Shown piece by piece: positions 10,011-22,508 of a stretch of 35,646 nucleotides of DNA. Numbering within the stretch: position 1 is the stretch's first letter; each line of letters begins with the position of its first letter. Below the pieces are notes generated by a model, which was not told where the DNA came from, did not search any database, and worked only from the letters and a program-made list of their open reading frames with translations. Position numbers and translations under genes: made by a program. The stretch is from Fragilariopsis cylindrus CCMP1102 (lineage: Eukaryota; Bacillariophyta; Bacillariophyceae; Bacillariales; Bacillariaceae), in contig FMBT01000116.1 of the NCBI GenBank assembly GCA_900095095.1, positions 1 through 35,646 on the forward strand, in the 5' to 3' direction.

Positions 10011-13000
10011 GTGCACCGTTGCGTCAACCTGTAGGTAAGGTCGCTCCTAGTAGCAAAGCGAATCTGCTAGCTTACATGAAACTGCGATCTCCGAACGATC
10101 TTATCGTGCACGAAAAAATATCGGAATGGGTAGCGCTACAACAACTTCCGGCTCAAATCCCTCCTACGCAAACCGCAACGTGTCGTATTTCATCGGCTTT
10201 GTTATTGCTACGACTCGTCCGTGCATTTGAACAAAGATTAAATACAGCATTGGATGATCCCAAAAAGAAGAAAGGCGGAGGTCCCACAATTACTAGTCCT
10301 TCGAAGCAGGGACATACTATCAACGCGTTCGGATCGTCGGTCACAAACGGCGGTCGTAACGATTTATCCAAAAAGGTCAACCAATCTTCGAAATCAGCTT
10401 CGAAAACGAAACCACCCGCTGATCTACATGTGTTAATGCAACGCAAAGTCAAGGTAACTCGATTGGTACAACAGGCGGTGCAATTCGTCGGCAGCGATGT
10501 TTTGAAAGTTTTACAGGTCTTAGCACATTCACCGACTGTTTCGGATGTGGCAAATGCATGCCTAACAATTTTAAATGATGTGAGCAGAATTAAAAAGTTC
10601 TATGCAATTTTTGCTGCCGCATCAGGAAAAGATCCGTCGACGGTCGATCAGGCATCGTCGACGTTTTTTGGTGTATTCGCTCTTCAGGCGTTGCAATCAC
10701 TCAGAGCACAGGCGTTTTCTGCGTATGAACTTGCTCACGATTTTGATTTAATTTACAGGACATGCTATCAAGATCAAGCCTTTCAGGATTGTGTCAATGC
10801 ACTCAATCCTATTATTACGCCAGCTGGTGGAGTCGCACCTACAACAGCATTTGCACCTGATACCGAAGCGCGTAATATTTGTTGGAAGATTACAAGAGTT
10901 CTAGCCTTGAAGCTAGATTACGCCAGCAAGTCCGACCCTGAAGCGAACGACCATCGTAGGAATCACATTCTTTCTTCTGCAGCCAGTATCGTTCTTGCTG
11001 CAAATATGGGAAAATCGATGATGTGTCCATCAGCAATGAATGGCAAGGTCACCGAAGCAACAAGAAGCGGATTAATGTCGTCATCGTCAGGGAAACCCAA
11101 TTCTCCATCGCTCGCAAAGCGACAGAAATTAATCACTCCCAACGAAACTGATTTCGTTGCCTTGGTGGCAGGTCCTGTTTCTGAGCTGTTGCACTTTATC
11201 TCCAAAAATACCTTTAATAATCAAGGCATTACCCCTATCTACAAAGTCGACATCAGATCTCAGCTTGATAAAATTTTCATAATGATAAACCATCTTCCTG
11301 TTGTTCAGAAGGCAGCTAGCAACAGTATCATTTCCCGCAGTACTAATCTACCGCCGTTGTTATCTAAAGCTTTTCTTCCTCCAAGGCTTCACTTTGTCCT
11401 TAATAACTACCGAAGCATCATTCACACTCTCGTGATGGATACACAAAAAGAGCTCAAAATCAATACCGCCGCCAATAGCAGCAATGCGATGTCGAATTCA
11501 AGTTCCGGTGCTAATGCAAGAACTGGAATCGTCAATGTACTTTTGTTATTTCCTATGGTTATTGGTGAGCCTTGGGGAATCCATCGCGATGCGCCAATGA
11601 TCGCAAGTAAGATGCTATGTCCAGGGGAATACAAGAAGCCAGCACAACCACTGAAGTACTCGGTCGCTGTCGTTATGAAATTGAAACCTAAGGAGGTAAC
11701 GAAAAAACCAATGACTGGTATATCGGATCTGGCTCGTCCCACCACCAAGAAACTCACCACGACGGATCCTATTGAAATCATAACGGTTGATTCTCCACTA
11801 CCAACAAGAGCGCCGGTTGAAATGAGAATGGGAGAAATCAAACCACCTGTCATGAATGACTCGACGGAACTGAACGAATGGACGTTGTCGATCTTGTCAC
11901 TATCCGTCGTCAAGCCAAGTGATGCGTTATTGACGTATCTTGGGGAGAATGATCGGATGGAGGGTACTGGCTCTTCTTGTTTACAGGATGTGATTATACC
12001 TGTCCTCAACAGGGGAGTTCTTCGTATTCAGGGTGCTCTTCACTCTTTAAGTAATATTGTCCAGGAGGAGATTACCACGACACTGACAATAGGCCGAAGA
12101 GACGGCCAGGTCTACGTCGATGGACAAGTTGACCACAGTATACAGTTATGTGCATCAGTCATTGGATTTTTCTACCATAGTTTGGAAGCTATCATTCAGG
12201 ACCAAATGGATAGAATGGAATTTCTTGGAACATTCGATTCTCTGCTTCAAAGTAGATCTTTTCATCGTGCTCTCTTGGCATGTTGTTATACATGTGTTCT
12301 AAAAGGTGTCGGAACAACTCAAAAGCTCCACATGAACAAAAACTATAAGAACATTACTGTTCAAATTCTAATGGATACAATTGAAAGTAATCCATTCACT
12401 TTTCTGAAGATTATCGAAGCTCTCTGTCGAGCACTTATTGTCCCCGAAGATTCTCCAAACAGGCAGCTTGGATCCCCGATTGTTGCTGGACTCCCTGTCA
12501 TCCTCCAGCAACACATCCAAACAATCGAATCTCAGTTGATTGATAATGTAATCTGGAACACTTTACCATCCCCCAATAAGTCCGAAGCATCGCTTATGAC
12601 TACAATCAAGACAATGAGGAGTCTTCCTGGGACTTGGCCACCGGATATTCTGGAACCAAGTCTACCTGAGGAAATTATCAACGGGGAGATCAACTCCTCT
12701 AAAGTTAACGAAGTGCGGTACAAACCATCCTTCGGTGCATCGTCAGAGGCTAATTTCTTATCCTTTTTCTTGCGCAAATTACTGAAATGCGCTTTTTCCC
12801 GGATCCAAGATATATGTGCAGCTCTCAACTTGTCAAATGAGACACTTGTACATACTCAAATTTTGGTTGCCTTTCGCTACCTATTACGTCATCATATCAC
12901 GATCTTTTACGAAAGACACGTTGATCAATTGTTGTTATGCTCAATTTACGGGGTCTGTAGGTTGATGAGAGTTCGACCAGAGATAACTTTTGGAAAGATC

Positions 13001-14295
13001 ATTGATGCATATTTTGCTGTTAGAGGCGAAGATCAGGGAGAACGTGCGTGCAGAGTAATTGTTAGACACGTCAAATTGGTTTCATCAGAAAAAGGAAATC
13101 GACCTGACATAAAAGTAGTTGGCAATATCGTCGTCTTCTACAATCAAACATACGTGCCAAAAATGCAGAAATATTTTCTTGGGAGCAAGTCTTTAAAGCA
13201 AAGTACTACTCAGTACCAAAAGCGGCTTGCGAATCAGAGGAAATCTGTTAGCAAAGAACAAAGAAAACAAAACACTCCCGAGAAAACAAAGCCAACAGAC
13301 AATTCCTTAAGGAAGTCCTCCACTACCACTATTGCTCGTCCGAGTGATTCGAAGAAAAATACCTCGGATGGAAAGCTAACTAACAAATCGTCGGTAGGAA
13401 AAGATAGCCCTAAAGTTTTTTCACTAGAAAAAGCTGGTTCGAGCTCGATGGGAAATCCTGCCATCGTTAATTCTGCGAGTTTGGAAAAGAAAACTATTAT
13501 CCACAAGCCCAATGGTTCGTCTTCAGATGAAAAAAATGCTCCTACCGTTTCGAAGGTAAAGGAAGTGTCGTCAACAGGAAAGACAGATGAGAGTATAAGT
13601 CTGGCTGCAAAGCCTTCATCAAACAAATCGAAACAACCTGTATCAGCTAATAGTAGCGCACCAGGTTTTGTGAAGACCGCTTCTACGGAAAAGCCTTCAG
13701 GAAAAACAAATGGGGTCAGTTCTGATCTGAAAGAACAACCAGAAAAGGCTGCATCTTTAGGAGATAAAAAAGTTGTAACTTCGGGGGAGAAGTCGACCAT
13801 CATCGCTGCAAAAGAAAAATCAACGTCTAGTGAACAATCTAAGGATGTTATGGACCTAAAAGATTTGACAAAAACAGACGAAAAAAAGGATGCGATGGAC
13901 GTAAACGATTCGAAGAAAACAGTTGGAAAAGAGGATGCGATGGACGTAGAGGATTCTACAGAAACAGATAGAAAAGAGGATGCGATGGAATAGAGGATTC
14001 GGCAAAAAAAGATGATGGAAAGACTGCTTCGACCAACTCATCGGACGGACACGAGAATCCAGGTAAAAGTGTAGGCGAAAAGTCTGTTCCAAGTGAAAGT
14101 GGCTCGACTCAAGACCCTACTGCGAAAAAACCTGGCTCGGATTTAAACAAAGATTCTTCTGAAGGTAAGCCAGTGGATAAGCTAATGGATGGTAAAGCTA
14201 CAATAGAGGAGAAGACGGTAAAAAAAATTACGGAAGACTCACAAAAAAGGAAGTTTGCATCCATGGGGGAAATAAACACTTCAACGGCAAGGTAA
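10007..14295 (+). CDS. RBR: Retinoblastoma-related pocket protein (E2F-binding cell-cycle repressor)
   Basis: Predicted nuclear cell-cycle regulator of the Rb/p107/RBR family, which represses E2F/DP targets and is inactivated by cyclin-CDK phosphorylation. I chose ATG 10007 (MSAPLRQPVG); the same frame is open slightly further upstream but lacks an ATG. The N-terminal helical region covers about 10440-10950. Pocket A is recognisable at about 11860-12570 (NEWTLSILSLSVVKPSDALL, then ASVIGFFYHSLEAIIQDQ, FHRALLACCYTCVLKG and ILQQHIQTIESQLIDNVIW). Pocket B lies at about 12750-13180 (FFLRKLLKCAFSRIQDICAA, then FYERHVDQLLLCSIYGVCRL and IVVFYNQTYVPKMQKYFL). The roughly 370-residue tail is Lys/Ser-rich and ends in DAMDV-type repeats. 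The frame meets TAG at 13991-13993, but a shift of one base continues the same repeat (EDSAKKDDGKTAST) to TAA at 14293-14295. No introns were found. Confidence 0.88.
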
Positions 14296-15210
14296 CAAAC
14301 ACTATATTTCCATCTTAGTTGAAGATATAATAAATTGTACAATCTGGAATATTTCCAGTAGAAAAATAAAGAATGGAATTATCCAATTGCTTAAGTCTTT
14401 CTCATTCCAAATAATTGTATTGTGGAATATTTGTTTGATACCAACTGTAGCCTTTTTTTGTTTACTTGACTTGAAGAACTTGGAAATTTGCGACATGCAC
14501 ACAATCCACTACTAGACTCCTATGAATAAACAAGCTAAGTGGGATAGTATAGCGGCCTTTGTTCTAGTTGAAGTTGATTACAGTATGGTATGCATTTTGT
14601 GTTGCTACCCATGACAAACAAAAGAGAGGGGGGAAAGTTCCATAAAGCTTGGTTAAAATGAATATGGTTGGAGAAATTTCTTCCTGGGTAGATCAGTTAG
14701 CATCATTCATTGATGTATCAATTGACATTACTATTTCGATCGTGCTTGTAATATAAAGGTATCAGATCAAAACTGTACAATATTTGGGCCAAACTTAGTC
14801 ACTTGGTTCTAGAATAGCAACAGTGCCTATAGTAAGGGATAGTTAACTAGATCTTGATCTTGGTTTGGAATACACTGGTAAGGTCCTTCACTTTCTCTGT
14901 CATCACCGTTGACTCCTGAGGTGCAGGATAAGTATTATATTATTATCTGAAGTGTTGGAACTGATGATGACATCATCATGTAGCATTAGACTCGGTGCCA
15001 AAACAGAAATAACAGAGCAGTTCAACAAGGAATGGGTTCCAACCTTTAGGATCAAAATTGAGGATGAGATGGTATGAAATGGGCAAAGAATGCGAGCATG
15101 ACATATTGGGACTTTGCATAAATATATATGACTTGACATAAACAATTGTACTATGCTAGTAGGAACAAGAAATTTCAATTCCTACCTCGATTTTGTGAGC
15201 TACACAAGAC
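14296..15210. other. Intergenic region between RB-like gene and MITE
   Basis: About 900 bp downstream of the pocket-protein stop. Short ORFs on the minus strand (14302-14502, 14903-15178) show no recognisable domain and look random. Nothing else is supported. Confidence 0.4.
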
Positions 15211-15501
15211 TGCTCCCCCTCCTCGCGCACAATGCGTCGGGTGCACAAATCGCTTTAAAGATAATAAATGCGTAGGTACGTTGAGACTATTTACACTTTC
15301 AACTGCTCGATGCTGATGATAATCTCATTTTTGCGCGCCTTGACAGATTTTCTAAAAAATATATGGCGCGCAAAAGATGAAATGCAAGTATGCGAGCGGA
15401 AAATATTGTTAAATAAAGTGCTCAACGTACACAACGCATTCTCTTTAAAGCGATTTGGTGCACCTTTCTCGCATTTGTGTGCGCGAGGAGGATGGGGAGC
15501 A
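15211..15501. mobile_element. Non-coding MITE-like element with about 75-bp terminal inverted repeats
   Basis: The left arm 15211-15285 begins TGCTCCCCCTCCTCGCGCAC and contains GTGCACAAATCGCTTTAAAG and GTACGTTGAG. The right arm 15421-15501 is its reverse complement with small indels. A nested inner inverted repeat (TTTTGCGCGCC near 15330 and GGCGCGCAAAA near 15365) gives a long hairpin. There is no coding capacity. I see no clear target-site duplication in the flanks (ACACAAGAC left, CAATACTAT right), so the superfamily is undetermined. Its right end lies about 190 bp upstream of the zinc-binding protein's ATG. Confidence 0.8.
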
Positions 15502-15692
15502 CAATACTATTAGGATTCAATTATTCTTGCCACAACTAACTAAACACTAACCAACTAACAATTCGTCTGAGTACTACAGTAGTACGAGGCTGTTTCACAT
15601 CCTCTCTGCCTCTTCACAAATTCGTCGATTACAACATCTGTGATCCTCGAAATCGGTATTTAGCGACGCCAAGCCATCGTGCACCCCAAACA

Positions 15693-17872
15693 ATGCCACA
15701 CATTAGCGCTGAAGAAATGGTCAACAAACGATCTGGATCAAGATTTACCAACGAAAAAGAATCAACATCAGTTCGATCTGACGAAGAATTGCCAATTCAA
15801 GTTGCCATACCAAACTTTTTAGGGACTTCCGATCCCGTTGTTGCTATGGCGAGGACGGTCTCCGCTACAAGTGCAATTGTAGATCCCTCGTTCGAATCTA
15901 TTGAACATAATCCTCCTCACAGTCAGCTTTCAGTCGATGTCATGGATAATATATCCTCGCCGTCGCCGAATCGAGGTGTCAAGACTGTCATAACTCCTGC
16001 CTCTCCGGGTAGCACAAGTAGAAGTATTGACAATAATGAATGTCCATCATCTTCGAATTCTTCTGTCTCCAATGTGGTTTCGAATACAAATCTAGAATCG
16101 ATGTCTCCGCGTAAAAAAGAGGCTGGTTCTATTCTGACTACTATCTATGGTACTTCTCGCCTGTCCCACTCTCCCGTTAGAGCCAAGAGACGAGTTTCAC
16201 AGATTGAAGCCATAGATGACGATGAACAATCATCAAAATCTCCGCAGCTACAGCAGCAGCAGCAGATCCTTAGGGAATCAATCGTTTTGAAATATGGAGG
16301 TTCTCCAGATCGTCCAGCTATCATACGAAGGGGTTCCTCCATTCTTTTATCTAGAAAGCGCGAGGCTAATGCAGAACCTCAGCGAGAGGTAATAATGTCA
16401 CAGTTGAAAAGGATTAAGTCCGAGAGCAATGCTGTTGTTGTCACCGCTAGTGATAGTACTGCTGCTATCGGTAATTCCAATGCTAGCGCTGTAGACAAAA
16501 CCGCAGCTATCGAGGCTGCAGCAGCTGCTGCTGTTATGGCCGATATGAAAAATAATAAGAAGCCAATTACCTCTCCAACATCGTCGGGAGAAACAGACAA
16601 AGTAGAAGACGATACATCGAACGGATATCCAAAGCTACATGCAGTGCATCCACCACATAGTCTCCAACATCACCTTCCTCCTGCTTATCATACTTTTCAC
16701 CCAGGTGTCGCGCCACCACAATTTCATCCTCATGCGGCCTCCTTCGGTGGTCATCCATTTGGTTATCATCCTATGGCGTTTCATGGGTACCCTCATCCTC
16801 ATGGTCCTCCTGTAACCGTATCTTCTTCTATGGTTGGACCTCAATATCATGGTCATCCAGCAGCTGGATTCTACCCACCATATTATTCTGGCTTTCATTC
16901 TCCCATAATGAATCAACATAATGGACAACATCTACCTACTTTTGGTTCTCCGTACCAGAACCTACCAGGTGTAGCTTTGTCACCACTAAAAAGATCGTCA
17001 AACAATGGCGTTACTATGAACGGAGAAGAAAAGGATCGGAGCAAACACGAAAATGCTACTATACCATCGATATCCGTTCGTAGCAATTCGACCTCGACGA
17101 CGATGATGGAGGATCAAAGTATCAATAGTAGTAGCAGCAGTAAGGGATCTTTTAATACTGTAACTGACGGAACTCCGCCAAGCTGCAAAAGATGTGTCCC
17201 ATTGCAGGAACCCATTCCATCCAAACACTGGGGGAAAGATGAAAAAACCAAAGATTTGATCCTTCCTGACTTTCATCGACTAGTGAACTTCCCCGATTAC
17301 TTGTCTAAGTCACGTGGTTTTGTACCTGGTGGCGGTGACACAAGCTCATCGGGATGCTCCATTGCTGCCGGTGGCAAAAAGAATTGTGTTATGTGTGGTA
17401 AACTTCGTATTTGTTCTGCGTCCAGTTTGACCGAGAAGGGTCGATCAGGTGGCGGTGGTGGTATCAATACTGATGGTGATGATGGACACATTATTCCCCG
17501 TCAAAATAAGGGATTGTGTACTGCCTGCGATGTGGCTGTATGGGTTGTAATGGCCGACGGATGGAGATCAAGTGGTGTAAGGGATGCAAAAACTTTCGTC
17601 ATTGGGCTGCATTTGGTGACAAGGGAGCTGCAACTAAGTGTGTACGATGCCGACACCGTCAAAAGGAAAAGTATGCCAAGCAAAAGGAAGTGATGCGAGT
17701 TAAACGCAACACAAAACGAGGCGTTACCGAAGAGACTCACTCCTCTCCTTCGTTAAAGACTTCTTTACCTACGAACCATGCCATTGGCTCCGACGAAAAA
17801 AAAGAGGACGAAACGTATCTCGCAGCAGCGCGAGGACTCAGAAGTCTGATGAATGCTGCTATTACCAAATAA
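15693..17872 (+). CDS. Diatom-type Cys-rich zinc-binding protein (CVMCG / IPRQNKGLC / WCKGCKNF block)
   Basis: ATG 15693 (MPHISAEEMVNKRSG) opens a roughly 725-residue protein. The N-terminal 300 residues are Ser/Asn-rich with a short Gln run, then comes an Ala run, then a His/Pro/Gly-rich stretch (about 16630-16890). The C-terminal conserved block has four Cys pairs: CVMCGKLRIC (about 17389), GLCTACDVAVWV (about 17513), WCKGCKNFRHWAAFGDKG (about 17573) and CVRCRHRQKEKYAKQKE (about 17640). It probably forms one or two zinc-binding units. I recall this block from other diatom genomes as a lineage-specific family without assigned function; a DNA- or RNA-binding role is a guess. Within the block, near 17559-17562 (GAC GGA TGG), the frame shifts by one base. 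Adding one base (read as GGA ATG GAG ATC AAG TGG) joins the two halves exactly as the family pattern expects. Confidence 0.78.
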
Positions 17873-19307
17873 AGATCAAGTGAGTCATATGTTTTTTTTA
17901 AGCCAACGAATATATTCTTTTACTGTCGGGCCCACCACAACTGCTATGCGTGTGGTGCTAGTTCTCCGACGGTTTTTAAAATAATGTTTATTTGGCTGGA
18001 AAATATCTGTTGGGAAAAAATAACAGAATCGTGTTGCTATATTAAAAAAAATCGACCTAGGGAAAAAATAAATGATAATAGAATATTTTATCTCATTACA
18101 AACTTAGTAGTTCAGCATACACTTTAAGTGTTGAAGTATATAGCAATCACTTTGATAGTAAAATTTGGTACTGTAGTGAGCTTCTTATTGTAGCTTAAAC
18201 TACTTTCATTTGGCATGTCAGAGCAAGGCGCTCCACTATTCATAAGCACATGCTGAAAACGAGTTAAAGTCTTCATCAAGTATAACAAAGCTGATATGTT
18301 CCTAAAGCACAAGGTTCAATATTGATAATAATAGTATTGATGGTAATCACAGCAAAAGATTCATGATGATGATTTTAAGATGGAGGACAAAAAGAGGAGG
18401 AACACACATTGGTTGCTCTTGTAGGGGGCTGCAAGATAATCCATGGTAAGTAATACAAATCTGCTCCAAAGTCAACATATAAATTGTTAGCGAGATAGAT
18501 TGATGCTCTGTTCCGCTCTATCATCATACCACATTTAGTTTGGATAAAAAAATAATGACAATGGCACAGTCTAACATTGTTTAACCTAGTTAACACAAGT
18601 GGGTGTCCACATGGATACGGGTTGCATATTTACACCATATCAGGCATCTGTCTTGCGCATGGTCTTACACCATTAAAGGACTAGAATACACAGTAATCTG
18701 TGCTATTTTCCTCTGAATTTCAATTCAAAGGGAATCCAATTAAATCTACTGCATGCAGCACTGCCTGCTCACCTATCCTATTCTAGTACACAAAAATGAC
18801 AAGCTGTCCAAAATTTAGTTCCAAGGAAGGGAGCCTCAAATACACCCCTACTACTGTCCTGCATGTCCTACACAAATAAATCTGCAAATCTACTGTTGGA
18901 TAATTTTGCCAGGTCATCAACAAATTAACTCATGCAGTATTGTAATGACCACCATCATGAACAACATGCTACAGTAGTAATTCTCCTTTTTTTATACACA
19001 ATGATGTTCTGTCCTCTCGCAATTGCAATTGCAATTTCGAAGAAACGGTTTTTCTGCATGGACACTGTTACACAGCCAAGAAGTTCGCATAGCTGTCTTC
19101 TATTATTATTTATTTATTTGTTTTTCAACCCACGTGCCCAAACACTACCTGCAGTAGTGGCAGCACTATCGTCATTTATTTATTTAACATTTAAAAATTG
19201 TATGGGCCACAAACATTATTTAGACCAACATAAAGTAGACCATACTTAATCATTCCGCACATGCGCGCGATGAAGTCTAAAGGTTTGAGCCACAAATCCA
19301 GTACGTC
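17873..19307. other. Intergenic region before the transposon
   Basis: About 1.4 kb with only short ORFs lacking composition bias or motifs (for example 18375-18596 minus, 18932-19249 plus). The left part should include the zinc-binding gene's 3' UTR. No RNA gene is recognisable by eye. Confidence 0.4.
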
Positions 19308-19311
19308 GTAC

Positions 19312-19537
19312 TGGAGCGTCCGCGAAAGCGAGTCTGGCGCGCGATTAAATTAAAAATCTTGCCAGCGCGGGGGACATGGGAAATTTTCAACGCGACCAAA
19401 TAAATTTTTTGGCATAATAAAATTAAGTTTTGGGGGATATTTGTTTGAGGGCACATATATTAGGCTAATATATATATTAGTCCGGCTAATATATATATTA
19501 ATCTCACTAATATAAATATTAATCTCGCTAATATATG
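19312..19537 (+). repeat. Left terminal inverted repeat of the transposon
   Basis: Begins TGGAGCGTCCGCGAAAGCGA. It includes GACATGGGAAATTTTCAACG, CGACCAAATAA and a GGGGG tract, and ends in three or four CTAATATATATATTAG-like palindromic units separated by TCCGG, CTCAC and CTCGC. It pairs with 26000-26230. Confidence 0.8.
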
Positions 19538-19746
19538 TTTTTGTTCGCAAAGATAAAATAGAGCTCGCACGGACTGTAATACCTCATTTTGCTTGTCGTT
19601 TTTTAATGTGACACGCTGACTCGTTGAGAGTCAGGCAGCATGAACGGACAACCGCTTAAAAGAGAGACGCCTTTTCAGTCCCAGGAATTCAAGGAGCTTA
19701 ACGCACGGAGTGGTTGATTCTTCTTTCTTTCAACTTTGGTCAACTT

Positions 19747-19787
19747 TTAACACGGGCTGTCGCGTGAATTAACACGGGCTAACGCGT
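19747..19787 (+). repeat. 19-bp direct repeat upstream of the transposon's second gene
   Basis: TTAACACGGGCT + GT or AA + CGCGT occurs at 19747-19765 and 19769-19787, 22 bp apart (two turns of the helix), about 85 bp before the ATG at 19870. It could be a protein-binding site for the element's own regulator or transposase, or a promoter element. No matching pair was seen in front of the transposase. Confidence 0.6.
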
Positions 19788-19869
19788 AAAAAAAACTAAA
19801 CTGGATTACAAAAAGCTAATTTTCCACACACAAAACTAGCTTTTTTTTCTTTTTCTTTTTGCTTCGACA

Positions 19870-21840
19870 ATGGGAAAAACAAAAGGTTCTAAGAATATAA
19901 CTGTCAGAAATAAACTAACTAACAGTCCTCATGCACCAGAAGTACAATACGATAGATTAGACCCCATAGATAGACTAATTACCTATTATTATTACATTTT
20001 TATTTTATCAGACGGTCAAAAAGGTTGGGACCCAGAAAAGTCTGGCTTCAAAGAACACTGGGCTCAATACGAAGTATTACAAACAGTCTATACTCATACT
20101 CAGTTCTACACTCGTGGGAAGGTAAGTAGATTGAACAGGGTTGGGTTGGATTGATTCGATTCATTTGTTTTTGATTTGCTTTCATTACAGCATTGTTACT
20201 TCAACTCACTTTTGTTTCATTTTCATTTTCTATTAGAAATTTGGAGAACTCGCACAGGATCTTATCTATATCAACTACCATCTAGACGAGCCTCAATTCG
20301 GAGACATCCCCCCATTATCATCAAGACCAGTCGGAACATATCCCTCTCCAGCTAAACGAAGAAAATCTGCCCCAACAACACCAGCACCAACAACACCAGC
20401 ACCACCAACACCAACAATGCCTATCAACGCCGGCTCAACCAAAAGAACTGCTAGCATTATGAAGCCACATCCAGAAATGCAGGAGACTTCGATGACACAA
20501 CTTGTGAAACAAACAAATGATTTGGGATTGATGGAAACTCAAGTCTCTGTCGGAACTATTTCGATTCCAATCTTGCGTGGTACATGGGAAAAGAAGATGA
20601 GGAAGATGGAAGGCTTCTTAAAAACTGCTTATATGAAAGAGTTCAGCCTTATTCGTGTCCTTCCCCATTCAGGAATCTCCCTTAAGAGAGTCGAATTGCA
20701 ATGGTTAAACCCAACAACATTGCAGATTGGTGTTCTTTGGCCAAGATTTATGTCTGATATCATGCGTCAAGTGGCATTACAGACAACCACGTCTACTCAC
20801 AAGTTTAATGAAGACCATGATGTTATCGACAGTATGTATGCCGACATTGGAACCAAGGTCAATAAAGCAGATGAAAAGAAGAAGCGTGTTGTTGATTATG
20901 GTATCTTCTACTTTGATAAACCACAGGATACATCGAAAGGAGGAACTGAGATCTTAATTCTTAATGTCACATTAACAAAAGATGATATTGATGATGAAGA
21001 AGATTATTCACCAGGTGACAAAGTGAAAGTTCTTCAGATTATCTGTCAAGAACAGACTAATGAAGAAGGAGAGAAGCTTCTTAACGTAACTGAGCTGGAC
21101 GCAAAATTAGGTAGGCAATTTGATTGATATGTAAATATTGAATTGTATCTTATTGGCATGCTTCTCACTTGTATTCCTTCCTCATTCTTTATTATACAGG
21201 TAAGTCAGATCCGGATGGGAAAAAAGCTGGAGATTCTGATCCTGTTGATACGAAGCGTCAACAAGAAGAACGTCAAAAAGAAGAACAGGAAGCTAGACAA
21301 CAAGACGAATCAACAAATGCTTTTGATTACACCCGGTTTGTTGGTCTGTACAAGTATCATAATTCACTTCCACCACCAGAAGAGTTAATTGCCAGATTCA
21401 GTGGTGCTGAAGAAAATCTCTTCTATCTGGTTAGTTTTCTATTAGAGAACAATCGAAGCTTTCTTGATGAAGATTTCATCACTCAAGTTATGACTCAATT
21501 CGATGGAAGACCAGTAGAGATGATGCGATATGTTGAAGAACAAGTCGCACCGGCGTCTACATCTCCTTCAGTACCTAATGCTATTGCAATTATACCGGAT
21601 GATCAATCTACTTCAAGTATGTGCTCCGTGCGATTCGAAGACATTAAAAAAGCTGATGATGATGATGATGATGATATTGAAGACCATGCACATAATGAAG
21701 AACGTGCAGCTTACGACAAGCAGAAAGAGCATGCACAAAAACGAGTAGATGCTGACGTTGAGAAGGAAATTTCTGAAAAGCAAACAACGAAGAGTAAAAA
21801 GAAATCTCGGATTACAAGATCATCCATGCAAACAGACTAA
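19870..21840 (+). CDS. Unrecognised transposon-borne protein (three exons)
   Basis: ATG 19870 (MGKTKGSKNITVRNKLTNSP) opens exon 1, 19870-20121. A 115-bp intron (GTAAGT...TATTAG) leads to exon 2, 20237-21110. A second intron, 21111-21199 (GTAGGC...ATACAG), leads to exon 3, 21200-21840. The frame is kept across both junctions, giving about 590 residues. Features are an N-terminal segment with GWDPEKSGFKEHWAQYEVLQ, a Pro/Thr/Ala linker, a globular middle part (GTWEKKMRKMEGFLKTAYMK, then GIFYFDKPQDTSKGGTEILI), an acidic Lys-rich region with an Asp run, and a basic KKKSRITRSS end. I know no family for it. Harbinger-type elements usually carry a second Myb-like DNA-binding protein; by position this could do that job, but I see no Myb motif. 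A further coding-looking stretch (ESVASIDSFSATSIDSSDD...GDWE, about 21884-22063) may be a last exon. Confidence 0.7.
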
Positions 21841-22053
21841 CACTATGCTTTAAATACGTTCTTTCTTATATACGCATGTAGGTGATAAAATCGCTTGAAG
21901 CCCGGAATCTGTTGCATCAATTGATTCTTTCTCTGCTACAAGTATCGATTCTAGTGATGATTCTATTGAATCAATGTCGGATCTAGATCCGTTGTTGGCA
22001 TTACAAGAAGGTTTAGATGAGATTGAAAGGGAAATAAACAAGGGAAATGGGGA

Positions 22054-22320
22054 TTGGGAATGATTATATTGTAACTCTTTTTAATAAAGAAATCCCTAGG
22101 GGAGTTACTTGTAATATAAATCATAGAAAAAGAAAAAGAAATAGAAATCGTATCATAAGCACTAAAATAGAACGATTTTATATTTCACATTTTTCGTACC
22201 TCTAGAACAGCTTTAGTAGTAGTATTAGTACGAAATAGTAGTATCAACAGAGATGATTTTTCCAGTGAGACAGTAGATATTCTTTGTACTAGTCATACAT
22301 TGCTGTCTTAATGAGGCTAC
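22054..22320 (+). repeat. Direct repeat, copy 1 (left of LRR gene)
   Basis: Runs from GATTGGGAATGATTATATTG to ATGAGGCTAC and matches 24407-24663 in the same orientation throughout, including the GAACAGCTTTAGTAGTAGT block, with scattered substitutions and small indels. It starts in the last coding-looking bases downstream of the transposon's second gene and covers what would be its 3' UTR. Confidence 0.8.
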
Positions 22321-22508
22321 GACATACCGGTATGATCGCAACAGGGTTGAACTCAAATAAGATCTATTATAGTTTTTTTATTTTTTCTGTTATTCTTCAA
22401 ATTTCCTGTACTACCCCCTTTGAAATCAGTTTCAGTACTGCACGTGTCTGTAGAATTCTACGTGGAATTTGATAATATTTTCGATTTGAGACAAAATTTG
22501 AATCAAAA

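Noticed and set aside
11422-12009. 195-codon minus-strand ORF
   Set aside because: Antisense of the RB-like gene's linker and pocket A; composition follows from the sense codons.
17544-17563. A 20-bp intron (GTAATG...GGAG) in the zinc-binding gene
   Set aside because: It would be in frame but would remove residues that fit the conserved block; one missing base explains the pattern better.
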